From positions 1 to 32,813 of the IMG/VR virus record IMGVR_UViG_3300045911_000135: DNA of 32,813 bases; one strand, 5' to 3'. Position numbers and translations under genes: made by a program. The notes under the pieces are model-generated. The model saw only the letters and a list, made by a program, of their open reading frames with translations. It searched no databases and was not told the origin of the DNA. The DNA is from a virus. Below, one piece after another: positions 18,297 to 25,057 of this stretch (position 1 is its first letter; every line of letters starts with the position of its first letter).

Positions 18297-18863
18297 ATGT
18301 CAACTTACTCAGTTTATAACATAAATATTGATAATGACCTTTCTATACAATCAGGGGTGACTGCTGGGAATATTCTTGCTACGGATGGATCAGGGGGGAC
18401 ATATTGGGCATTAAAACCATCATCTTCTAATATTTACTTTGAAACTGTTAGTAGAGACGGAACTGTAACAACAAATCAAAACTGGTTTAGTAATAGTATA
18501 CCATTCGATGGATCTTCAACATATTCATTTAGTGGTATGATCAGTATTAATGGACAAGGAACAGTCAGTCATAATGTACAGGCAGCATTCTCATTAAATA
18601 GTGGGACAATAACAAGATTTAATTGGGTTACAGTAGGAGCAAAAGGTGTTGATAGCACTACCTCAACAATGACTCATAGGGATAACTTTGCTAGATTTAT
18701 AACCACCACAGCTGACACACTTAATTCAGCAGTGATTAGGTTGAACGGTATTATGATAACTGGGTCTGCTGGTAGTATTGATCCGCAATTTAGATTCGGA
18801 ACTGCTCCTGGATCGACTTCTTTTACAGCTTCATCCTACTTCATAATGAAAAAACTAATGTAA
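18297..18863 (+). CDS. Spike-like protein, paralogue 1
   Basis: 188 residues. The N-terminal block TYSVYNINIDN plus IQSGVTAGNILATDGSGGTY is nearly repeated in the next gene. The 'G.tag.iL..dGsGgtyW' motif is common in phage fibres just before a tip domain. The C-terminal domain contains NWFSNSIPFDGSSTYSFSG and ends SFTASSYFIMKKLM. Two adjacent paralogues of similar length suggest duplication and divergence of a receptor-binding or head-decorating protein. Confidence 0.6.
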   Translation: MSTYSVYNINIDNDLSIQSGVTAGNILATDGSGGTYWALKPSSSNIYFETVSRDGTVTTNQNWFSNSIPFDGSSTYSFSGMISINGQGTVSHNVQAAFSLNSGTITRFNWVTVGAKGVDSTTSTMTHRDNFARFITTTADTLNSAVIRLNGIMITGSAGSIDPQFRFGTAPGSTSFTASSYFIMKKLM

Positions 18864-18869
18864 AAATAT

Positions 18870-19442
18870 ATGACTTATTCAGTATATAACCTAGAAATAA
18901 ATAATAACCTCGTTATTCAGTCAGGAGTAACAGCTGGTTATATTCTTACCACAGATGGATCGGGTGGAACATATTGGTCAGCTCCACAAAAAGGTTCAAC
19001 TGAAATATATTATCAATCTGTTAGTAGGAGTGGTGCAACAACTTCAGCTCAAAACTGGTTTGATAACAGTATACCATTCGAAGGATCTTCAACATATTCA
19101 TTTACAGGATTCATTAGTATGAGTAGTCAAGGTTCAACTACACATAGTGTAGGTATTTCTATAAATGTGGTTAGTGGAACAGTAACAAATATACTATGGA
19201 ATACAATAGGAACAAAAGCTATCTTAAATTTTAGTGGTACAGTACCAATTATGACACATAGAAACTTCTTGACTATCGTCACTTCCACAGGAGCTAACTC
19301 AGTCACCGGTTCTGTGGCTAGAATAGAAGGTTATATGACAACAGGATCTGCTGGATCTTTTAATCCACAGTTTTCATTCAGTGCTGCTCCTGGAGCAACT
19401 TCATTCACAGCTTCATCCTATTTTGAAATGACAAAGATTTAG
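18870..19442 (+). CDS. Spike-like protein, paralogue 2
   Basis: 190 residues, clearly homologous to the gene before it along its whole length (TYSVYNLEINN, GVTAGYILTTDGSGGTYW, NWFDNSIPFEGSSTYSF, FTASSYFEMTKI). Divergence is greatest in the centre, as expected for a domain under receptor selection. It ends in TAG at 19440-19442; that stop shares bases with the TAA of the convergent minus-strand gene. No promoter element lies between the paralogues, so they are probably co-transcribed. Confidence 0.6.
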   Translation: MTYSVYNLEINNNLVIQSGVTAGYILTTDGSGGTYWSAPQKGSTEIYYQSVSRSGATTSAQNWFDNSIPFEGSSTYSFTGFISMSSQGSTTHSVGISINVVSGTVTNILWNTIGTKAILNFSGTVPIMTHRNFLTIVTSTGANSVTGSVARIEGYMTTGSAGSFNPQFSFSAAPGATSFTASSYFEMTKI

Positions 19443-20191
19443 TCGTGATTGCAACACTCTTTAATTGTAACAATTTTCTTATTAGGTGTCGATAATCCGA
19501 TTGGAGCTATTCTGAATTGTTTAGCGCATTTACAATAATAATCACTTACTTTCCATTTACCGCCGCCGATCTGACTGTGCGCCTTTCTATATGGTGGAAG
19601 ACCAATTAAATCAATAGTACCACCTGGATAATTATATTGTACAGTCTCATCTCTACCAACCCATCCAATTCTTTGGAGTTCTATACAGATAGGGCAAGAT
19701 TTACCACCCGCTGTTTGTTCTGGTTTAGTAACCCATCTTTCTTGAATAACCCCAACATCACCCTCGGCTAACATAATTGTTTTATCCTCATAATAATGAA
19801 GGAATCCATCCATATCCCACATTTCATCACGAGACATAAAAAGGTCTATATCATTGTTTTGTTTTACCCAGGATAACTTACCCCAGAATATATTATGTTG
19901 ATTAACCCCTGATTGTTTAGCTAGGTTAAATGCAGGTTTTTGCTTATTAAAAAAACCATCACCTCCCCATATAAATGTTTTATAACCTCTATCAACAAAG
20001 TGCTTTACTACTTTAACAGGTATATCTTTATCAAACATTATTCTTAATGAAGATTCCTTTAATGAATCTTCCCATTTTGTATAACAAAGAGCAGCTGCTC
20101 TATCCTGTTGCATGCCTTTACCGACTTGATGTGATATACATCTACCTATAAAGTCATCTTTTCTTTCGCCTTGAGAAGGTTTAATTTCCAT
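19439..20191 (-). CDS. Cys-rich protein with a minor-head (gpF-like) C-terminal domain
   Basis: 250 residues. Residues 1-42 (GERKDDFIGRCISHQVGKGM...ALCYTKWE) match a short module found at the N-terminus of many phage head-associated proteins ('e...dFi.rC......d...a.a.C...w'). The C-terminal third has CPICIELQRIGW, LPPYRKAHS and YYCKCAKQF, the arrangement 'CP.C....G.w ... PP.H ... C.C' of Mu gpF/SPP1 gp7-like minor head proteins. The middle (YKTFIWGGDGFF, NDIDLFMSRDEMW) is not recognised. Being on the minus strand, away from the virion genes, is unusual, so a different zinc-dependent role is possible. Confidence 0.6.
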   Translation of the reverse strand: MEIKPSQGERKDDFIGRCISHQVGKGMQQDRAAALCYTKWEDSLKESSLRIMFDKDIPVKVVKHFVDRGYKTFIWGGDGFFNKQKPAFNLAKQSGVNQHNIFWGKLSWVKQNNDIDLFMSRDEMWDMDGFLHYYEDKTIMLAEGDVGVIQERWVTKPEQTAGGKSCPICIELQRIGWVGRDETVQYNYPGGTIDLIGLPPYRKAHSQIGGGKWKVSDYYCKCAKQFRIAPIGLSTPNKKIVTIKECCNHD

Positions 20192-20200
20192 TTTGGGTGT

Positions 20201-20434
20201 TTATTTTATATGGGAGTATTCATCTTTATGCTCATCATACCAAGCACATAACTTACTCCAAGTTCTGGCTTGACAAGCTCCACACCCCCTTGAGTGTTCC
20301 ATCTTTTCTGGGTAGCATTTATTATGAAGATTAAATATTCTAGTCATAACATCAGCTGGAACTCTTGGATTATTTAAGTGTCTCCAATCTCTCATTAGAG
20401 CCTCTATTTCCTCAAATTCTTCCCTTGTTATCAT
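20201..20434 (-). CDS. Small CxxC protein, function unknown
   Basis: 77 residues, helical at the start (REEFEEIEALMRDWRHL), with HNKCYPEKMEHSRGCGACQA and CAWYDEH. The paired cysteines suggest a small metal-binding site. Its start overlaps the stop of the upstream gene by 4 bases, and it lies 9 bases before the minor-head-like gene, so these genes form one minus-strand operon. Confidence 0.55.
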   Translation of the reverse strand: MITREEFEEIEALMRDWRHLNNPRVPADVMTRIFNLHNKCYPEKMEHSRGCGACQARTWSKLCAWYDEHKDEYSHIK

Positions 20435-20685
20435 AATATACCTCCTCCTAATTTTCTACATAATATTTCACCTAACACGCTAACTATAGCCGCATATAAA
20501 AGGTCACCTGTTCCGATTAGACCAATCCAAAATGATACACAAAGACAACAATTAATCAGTCTCCAATGCCAGTTATCGGTATAACTTTTATAAATCCAGT
20601 GTCTAAGTTTAGTAGTAGGTTCGGAATTTATCCAAAGAACACCTATACACGATAATCCTATAAGTTTTAATGTTAGTTCAAACAT
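20431..20685 (-). CDS. Small membrane protein, function unknown
   Basis: 84 residues with hydrophobic segments at about 5-19, and between CLCVSFWIGLIGTGDLLY and AAIVSVLGEIL, plus the phrase CCLCVSFWIGL, which recurs in small phage and bacterial membrane proteins (DUF1360-like in feel). A holin role is possible because no other clear holin exists, but position in an operon with a sigma-like gene does not specifically support lysis. The start lies inside the end of the sigma-like gene (13-base overlap). Confidence 0.5.
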   Translation of the reverse strand: MFELTLKLIGLSCIGVLWINSEPTTKLRHWIYKSYTDNWHWRLINCCLCVSFWIGLIGTGDLLYAAIVSVLGEILCRKLGGGIL

Positions 20686-21128
20686 TCTTTTATTTTATTT
20701 TTTAAGTTACTTATCATTAAATAAGTTGCCATTACTGGTATTCCTATCTTAGAAGCTATTTTTCTTGTTGAAAGCATCTGTGTAAAATAAAGATCATATA
20801 AAACTCTTTCTTGTAATGACAATTTATTTAAATATATATATCTTACACTTAGTATCTTCCTACCTCTTTCTTCACCATATTTGTTTAATATATCTAAAAC
20901 CAATTCTCTTGTTACCTCATCTTCTATATCAATAATTACATCAGTATAATCATTCTCTACCCCATCTACTATCTCCCACTCTTCATCAAGATTATTTACC
21001 CTCCCCTCATTATTAAAGTTTGACTTACTCCAATTAGATGTTCTAGATAACCAAGTCGTAGTGAACTTCAATCTCTCATCGTTATCAGGTATCTTATTAA
21101 ATCTATCCCACCTAATATCTAACCACAT
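20673..21128 (-). CDS. Sigma-70-like / late transcription regulator (5' end probably further upstream)
   Basis: 151 residues from the first ATG. The last 55 residues (LSLQERVLYDLYFTQMLSTR, then KIASKIGIPVMATYLMISNL) form a helix-turn-helix like sigma region 4; the middle is acidic. The frame stays open for 37 codons above this ATG, to 21239. That stretch reads like protein (NWISKNYHNIERLAKDICPD, RWVELISYYV) and resembles the start of phage sigma-like proteins, but contains no ATG, GTG or TTG. The true start may be a non-standard codon such as ATA at 21237-21239 or ATC at 21228-21230. It is a candidate for the factor that reads the repeated element before the virion genes; that link is inference. 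Confidence 0.6.
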   Translation of the reverse strand: MWLDIRWDRFNKIPDNDERLKFTTTWLSRTSNWSKSNFNNEGRVNNLDEEWEIVDGVENDYTDVIIDIEDEVTRELVLDILNKYGEERGRKILSVRYIYLNKLSLQERVLYDLYFTQMLSTRKIASKIGIPVMATYLMISNLKNKIKECLN

Positions 21129-21232
21129 AACATAGTAGGAGATTAGTTCAACCCACCTATCAGGACATATATCCTTTGCTAATCTCTCGATGTTGTGATA
21201 ATTCTTTGATATCCAATTTGAGTGTGTGATAG

Positions 21233-21490
21233 TTAATATACTTTAAGTTTTATTACCAACTCCCAGTTATCATAAAAACCCTCTAAATCTAGGTCTATAA
21301 CTTCAAAGTTTGTATATGTAAACCTTAAATCAGATGATTTGATTGAACTTGCTAAAAATTTAGGATCTATCTCACCTATTTTCAACTTCTTCTTATTTAC
21401 CTTGGTTCCTGGAAACATTTTTTTTAAACCATTATTATTAAAGGTTAACTTAATCTCAGCCCTGGTAACAGGAACTAATTGATCATTCAT
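21233..21490 (-). CDS. Small protein, function unknown
   Basis: 85 residues, Lys-rich in the middle (GTKVNKKKLKIGEIDPKFL), with a regular strand pattern at the end (RFTYTNFEVIDLDLEGFYDN). No cysteine pair or membrane segment. It is the gene just before the sigma-like gene; its stop overlaps the open upstream extension of that gene, suggesting translational coupling. Confidence 0.5.
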   Translation of the reverse strand: MNDQLVPVTRAEIKLTFNNNGLKKMFPGTKVNKKKLKIGEIDPKFLASSIKSSDLRFTYTNFEVIDLDLEGFYDNWELVIKLKVY

Positions 21491-21522
21491 TAATTATATA
21501 TTATTTTTTTAAACTTAGTAAA

Positions 21523-21855
21523 TCAGAAACATAATAAATCCTTCATTCTCCTTAACATAATTTTAACCTGATCTAATTCATTTAATGTTTCAAAAAACAC
21601 TTCATATTCATAGATTTGTAAGTAAAGGTCAACGACCCTAAACATATCTATTGGTTTCCATAAACCATACTTAAACTTTACCAATAGTATTGAAATGTTT
21701 GATTTCATCTGAGACGTTATTGTAACATCTTTTACTAATTTATAACCTTTCGAACGTTTTCCATAACCCCTACAAATTTTACACAATCTATTAGAAGATC
21801 CCCTTGAAAATTGAACACCACACCCATCACATTGAAGTATTTTAATGCTTTTCAT
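21523..21855 (-). CDS. Small zinc-finger protein
   Basis: About 110 residues from ATG at 21855; a GTG two codons upstream at 21861 is also possible. The N-terminus carries CDGCGVQFSRGSSNRLCKIC, a CxxC-(n)-CxxC zinc ribbon, followed by a basic region (RGYGKRSKGYKLVKD) and helical segments. Possible roles are DNA binding or transcription control of the early region. First gene of the minus-strand operon, with a promoter region upstream at 21873-21972. Confidence 0.6.
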   Translation of the reverse strand: MKSIKILQCDGCGVQFSRGSSNRLCKICRGYGKRSKGYKLVKDVTITSQMKSNISILLVKFKYGLWKPIDMFRVVDLYLQIYEYEVFFETLNELDQVKIMLRRMKDLLCF

Positions 21856-21872
21856 CAACACTATATATTAAA

Positions 21873-21972
21873 TAATTTAAACTAATTCTTTTTTTTTCAT
21901 TTTTAATATATAGGGGTGATATATTTTATAATATATAGTTATATGAAAAAAAATAATTAGTGGTTTAAATTA
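21873..21972. promoter_or_regulatory. Divergent control region with mirrored arms
   Basis: Two arms of 28 and 30 bases, 21873-21900 and 21943-21972, are inverted copies that differ by a 2-base gap and about one base. Read outward, each gives ATGAAAAAAAA, then AATTAGT, then TTTAAATTA before the leftward and rightward gene. The 42 bases between are almost pure A/T with a central GGGGTG. The symmetry implies two promoters with the same core and initial transcribed sequence, or one operator read on both sides. Confidence 0.55.
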
Positions 21973-21977
21973 GAATT

Positions 21978-22352
21978 ATGGAAAATAAAGAAGAAGAAGA
22001 AAAATTAGAGAAAAAAAGAGCTTATTATAGGGATTACTATAATAAGACGAAGGAAAAGAATCGTGAAAAGAAAAGGGAGTATATAAAAAAGTGGAGAGAA
22101 GCTAATCTTGAAAAATGGAATTTATCGATAAAGAAAAGTTGGGAAATTAATGGTGATAGAAATAGGGAAATGCAAAAAGAGTGGAAAAAAAAGAGGAGAG
22201 ATTACTGGAATATCCACCAAAAATACGCTGCTAGGATCAGGAAACTAAAATCTATGATGCAACCAGAAGGTGATAATACCTATATTTTAGAGAAAATTAA
22301 AGATTTAGAAAAACAAAGAGATGAAGAAAAGAGAAAACTTTCTAATAAATAA
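21978..22352 (+). CDS. Highly charged coiled-coil protein, function unknown
   Basis: 124 residues, about half Lys, Arg and Glu, with repeats of the type YYRDYYNKTKEKNREKKREY and KKWREANLEKWN. This resembles tails attached to HNH endonucleases and other phage DNA-binding proteins, but no HNH core is present. It is the only plus-strand gene inside the minus-strand block and is transcribed from the divergent region at 21873-21972. RNA or DNA binding, or a host-takeover role, is possible; not determined. Confidence 0.55.
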   Translation: MENKEEEEKLEKKRAYYRDYYNKTKEKNREKKREYIKKWREANLEKWNLSIKKSWEINGDRNREMQKEWKKKRRDYWNIHQKYAARIRKLKSMMQPEGDNTYILEKIKDLEKQRDEEKRKLSNK

Positions 22353-22372
22353 ATAATATAATTTCTTAGATA

Positions 22373-22472
22373 AGGAGTGGTAAAATTTTCTAATGTGTGA
22401 TTGCCTATGAATTCTTACCGTATCACTCCTGAATTAAAAAAATCCACTAACTTAATTGTTAGGGGATTTTTT
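22373..22472 (+). ncRNA. Structured RNA 1 with its own terminator
   Basis: AGGAGTG (22373-22379) pairs perfectly with CACTCCT (22424-22430), and GTAA (22380-22383) with TTAC (22415-22418) inside. A terminator follows at once: a stem AAAATCC/ACTAAC with GTTAGG/GGATTTT at 22436-22472 and a T run. It could be a small phage RNA or the structured 3' end of the 21978 transcript. Too short inside for a tRNA. Confidence 0.4.
22436..22472. terminator. Terminator, possibly bidirectional
   Basis: CTAAC (22447-22451) pairs with GTTAG (22458-22462), extended by A/T-rich arms ending in an A run on the left and a T run on the right. It lies between convergent genes and can act on both strands. Confidence 0.75.
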
Positions 22473-22484
22473 AAAAAAAACATT

Positions 22485-22563
22485 CCAGTAGTGAATTGAA
22501 GAGTTACTTCGAATTTCATAGTTAAGTGAATCCTATAAAACACTCTTTGATGGATTACTCTGG
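22485..22563 (+). ncRNA. Structured RNA 2
   Basis: Nested pairing: CCAG/CTGG (22485-22488 with 22560-22563), TAGT with ATTA next to it, then TTGAAGAGT (22496-22504) with ACTCTTTGA (22542-22550) including G-U pairs, and an inner TTCA/TGAA hairpin. It is followed by a second terminator at 22569-22609. No open frame of note. Function unknown. Confidence 0.35.
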
Positions 22564-22568
22564 TATAT

Positions 22569-22609
22569 AAAAGATCAGATTAAACAGAAATGTTAGTCTG
22601 GTCTTTTTT
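22569..22609. terminator. Second terminator between convergent genes
   Basis: AAAAGATCAGATTAA (22569-22583) pairs with TTAGTCTGGTCTTTT (22593-22607) using G-U pairs on the plus strand, then a T run. It lies 11 bases from the end of the minus-strand methyltransferase gene, so it may end transcription from both sides. Confidence 0.75.
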
Positions 22610-22619
22610 ATTTTACATT

Positions 22620-23012
22620 TTACCATTCCAAAAATGATTGATTATACAAATTTAATTTCAATTTTCCAGATGGATTGAACAATCTTTCAATTATTTGGCA
22701 AGACTCTTTTTGAATTTCAACCATAAAAATCTGATTTTCGAGTATATGTTTCCACCTTTTCTCTGGATCTGGTTCCCAATCTTTAAGACCTTCCATTAAT
22801 TTCTCTATTAGAATTATTACATATGAACCAAAACCAGCACAAGGATCAAGAAATGTTGAATTTGGATCCTTAAATAATTCGGGATCAATATTCGATATAT
22901 GTTCTTCAATAAGATAGAAATCGGTAAATACTTCACCAAAAGTATCAGCTTGTTCTTTTCTATATTTGGTGAGTTTGTTTATTTCCCCTTTTATCCTTTC
23001 AATTTCATTCAT
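22620..23012 (-). CDS. DNA adenine methyltransferase, SAM-binding (motif X-I) half
   Basis: 130 residues. GEVFT (26-30) is motif X and FLDPCAGFGSY (54-64) is the SAM-binding motif I of N6-adenine methyltransferases; IFMVEIQ is the motif II region and LNLYNQSFLEW at the very end the motif III region. The catalytic NPPY is absent; it is in the gene transcribed just before (23037-23975). The protein therefore stops exactly where motif IV should begin. In a usual gamma-type enzyme this half would come first; here it comes second. The two frames are the same and are separated only by TAG and eight codons, so a single chain by readthrough, a two-subunit enzyme and a decaying gene are all possible. 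Confidence 0.75.
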   Translation of the reverse strand: MNEIERIKGEINKLTKYRKEQADTFGEVFTDFYLIEEHISNIDPELFKDPNSTFLDPCAGFGSYVIILIEKLMEGLKDWEPDPEKRWKHILENQIFMVEIQKESCQIIERLFNPSGKLKLNLYNQSFLEW

Positions 23013-23036
23013 AATAAGATTTCTTATTTTTATGAA

Positions 23037-23975
23037 CTATCCCAATAATTTTAATCTTTCACATCTTTCTTCAATCGTTTGAATATCTTCTTCTGTTAAG
23101 TTTAGATATTTGTAAATATTCTCATCATCTACCTTTTCTAATTTCCAAAAATCTATGTGTGGGATTAATGAAAATGTGTTTTTACTTATATCTTGTTTAT
23201 TTTTTATCAATGAAACACAAAATCTAAAAACTTTTGTATTGATATATTCAAAGAAGTTATTCATTTCTGTCTCACTTTCAAAGACCCAATTTACTAAACT
23301 ACTCGAACATAGTTGTTTATGTCCTTTTAATATTCTCCCAAGAGAATATGGATTAGCTCCATAACTTGATGTTGAAAATATCTTATATTTATCTATATCA
23401 TCACTCATTTTATTATCCAAATCTGAATTCAATAAATATTTCAATTTACCTTTTTGTTCAGATACATGACATTCAATATCACCAAAATCTTTAATTCTAA
23501 CATCATTGGTATTTATACCATAATATCCCTTTGGTCTAAAATTAGACAATGATATTTTTTCCATTTTTTGTAATTTACTCAAAACCAACAATTCACTTTT
23601 ATTTAATTCATACGGAAGAAAATCCAATGCAACTTTTCTATCATAAACAACTCCATTTAACTCAAATGTTTCTTTTGTGTTCTGATTATCAATAACAAAG
23701 TATGAAACTCCACCTGATATTAATGTTCCCTTAAATGGATTTTCTTCATAATGAACTATTTTATCAACATTATACTTGTTTATCATCTTTTCTCTAAAAT
23801 CTTTCATAGATGGTTTATTCATCCAATTAGATTTCGTGATCATAATTACATATCTATCAGCCAATTGGAATGCCTTATCAATAAATTCTGGATAAATATC
23901 CACAGATTGATTATTATCACCTCTTTGGGAATTATATGGTGGGTTTGTAATAACTACTGAAAACTTTTTTTTCAA
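23037..23975 (-). CDS. DNA adenine methyltransferase, catalytic (NPPY) and target-recognition half
   Basis: 312 residues from TTG at 23975. VVITNPPYN (residues 8-16) is motif IV, the catalytic loop. SVDIYPEFIDKAFQLADRYV and MITKSNWM follow as in Eco57I/type I-like N6 methyltransferases. The C-terminal two thirds (KGYYGINTNDVRIKDFGD, FSTSSYGANPYSLGR, SLIPHIDFWKLE) look like the target-recognition part. There is no SAM-binding motif I, which the next gene supplies. No ATG exists at this 5' end; the frame continues above TTG for nine codons to a TAG and then on to about 24041. It should methylate adenine, perhaps as defence against host restriction; no nuclease partner is present. Confidence 0.75.
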   Translation of the reverse strand: MKKKFSVVITNPPYNSQRGDNNQSVDIYPEFIDKAFQLADRYVIMITKSNWMNKPSMKDFREKMINKYNVDKIVHYEENPFKGTLISGGVSYFVIDNQNTKETFELNGVVYDRKVALDFLPYELNKSELLVLSKLQKMEKISLSNFRPKGYYGINTNDVRIKDFGDIECHVSEQKGKLKYLLNSDLDNKMSDDIDKYKIFSTSSYGANPYSLGRILKGHKQLCSSSLVNWVFESETEMNNFFEYINTKVFRFCVSLIKNKQDISKNTFSLIPHIDFWKLEKVDDENIYKYLNLTEEDIQTIEERCERLKLLG

Positions 23976-23976
23976 T

Positions 23977-24165
23977 TCATTTATTAATTTTAAATATCTT
24001 TTCTATGCTTTTCTTTCTTCGATTAATCTTGTGAAGTGTATTTATACCCTGAGTGGAATCCATTCCACTTTTTATCAACTTTTCAAATATTATATAATTC
24101 TTATTCATAACTCTATATATTAAAACAAAAAACCCAAGAATTTCTTCTTGAGTGATTTGATTCAT
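23977..24165 (-). CDS. Doubtful small ORF before the methyltransferase
   Basis: 62 residues from ATG at 24165, with a hydrophobic stretch (GFFVLIYRV) and a Lys/Arg-rich end. Its first codons overlap a good minus-strand terminator (about 24120-24147), and it also covers an 18-base dyad at 24052-24069, so the segment may be a leader rather than a gene. Listed because its stop is one base from the methyltransferase start. Confidence 0.2.
   Translation of the reverse strand: MNQITQEEILGFFVLIYRVMNKNYIIFEKLIKSGMDSTQGINTLHKINRRKKSIEKIFKINK
24052..24069. promoter_or_regulatory. 18-base dyad upstream of the methyltransferase
   Basis: AGTGGAAT-CC-ATTCCACT is a perfect inverted repeat apart from its two central bases. 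It lies about 80 bases above the methyltransferase start. An operator for autoregulation is the simplest idea. Confidence 0.4.
24118..24147 (-). terminator. Terminator after the SSB-like gene
   Basis: On the minus strand CAAGAA-GAAA-TTCTTG forms a hairpin followed by GGTTTTTTGTTTT. It lies about 40 bases past the stop of the SSB-like gene and would separate the replication unit from the methyltransferase genes. Confidence 0.65.
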
Positions 24166-24186
24166 AGTTTGGCAGAACTAGTGAAA

Positions 24187-24954
24187 TTATTCCCAGTCTT
24201 TAAAAAACTCTTCCTGACTTTCTTCAATTATCTCTATACTAGATTTAGTATTTTTTGATTTTGGTTTTGATAACTGCGTTTTTTCCTCTTCACTTAAAGG
24301 AGTAGTATCTACATCATCTCCTAAAAACTCACCTGCTGAATACTCAATTGAGTTTCTACTAGCAAAATAAGATTGTAATTCACCATCCAATCTAACTGCT
24401 TCATTATATAGTTTTTCACTAGCTTTCTTTATTGAAAAAACTGGAATATAATAAGGAACATTTCCAGTTTTCATTTGTTCAGATCTAGAAATAGTTACAA
24501 GATTTCCTTCTATTGAAGAAGATAGACCTTTTTGTAGATCCAACCAAGCACTCATAGCCGCTCCTTTTAATTTAAGATTACAAATCTCTAATTTACCATC
24601 AATCATTGTTACAAAGTAAATACTTTGATGATACTTACCACCTAAAAGAGTGATCTTTTCTTTAATATTTTTATAAAGACCCTCTACTATAATTCCTCCT
24701 CCATTCCATCTTACCACTAATGGTTGCTCAGCTGATTTCTTTACTTCATTTGATCTAAAACCTTTATCAGCCTTAGCATTGAATCCCTCTACACAAGATA
24801 ACTGATCAATCGGGATAATTTGAAGCGGTAACTTTGTTTCAACATTGGTTTGTTTTTCCTTATCGTAATAAGAAAGGGTTCCATTTGAACCATTCCATCT
24901 AAAATATCTCTTCACCGGAGAGATAATCGTTTTTGTTGGGTTTGATAAACTCAT
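24187..24954 (-). CDS. Single-stranded DNA-binding protein (phage type)
   Basis: 255 residues. It begins RYFRWNGSNGTLSYYDKE followed by LPLQIIPIDQLSCVEGFN, and later has LLGGKYHQSIYFVTMIDGK and LKLKGAAMSAWLDLQKG. This is the layout of an OB-fold ssDNA-binding protein common in Bacteroidota phages. A low-complexity linker (SKPKSKNTKSSIE) leads to an acidic C-terminal tail ending EEFFKDWE, as in SSB and T7 gp2.5-like proteins, where the tail recruits replication partners. It is encoded directly downstream of the primase-helicase on the same strand, which supports a replication role. Confidence 0.75.
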   Translation of the reverse strand: MSLSNPTKTIISPVKRYFRWNGSNGTLSYYDKEKQTNVETKLPLQIIPIDQLSCVEGFNAKADKGFRSNEVKKSAEQPLVVRWNGGGIIVEGLYKNIKEKITLLGGKYHQSIYFVTMIDGKLEICNLKLKGAAMSAWLDLQKGLSSSIEGNLVTISRSEQMKTGNVPYYIPVFSIKKASEKLYNEAVRLDGELQSYFASRNSIEYSAGEFLGDDVDTTPLSEEEKTQLSKPKSKNTKSSIEIIEESQEEFFKDWE

Positions 24955-25057
24955 TGCTTTAATTTATTTTTTGTTTTACTTAATTTATAAAATTAATTAA
25001 ATGATAAATTATATATTAATTTTTAATAAAGAAGTTTTAAATAATTGTAAATTATTT

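Noticed and set aside
22373-22430. tRNA-like 7-bp closing stem
   Set aside because: The enclosed sequence is too short for D, anticodon and T arms, and no TTCGA-type T loop or CCA end is present.
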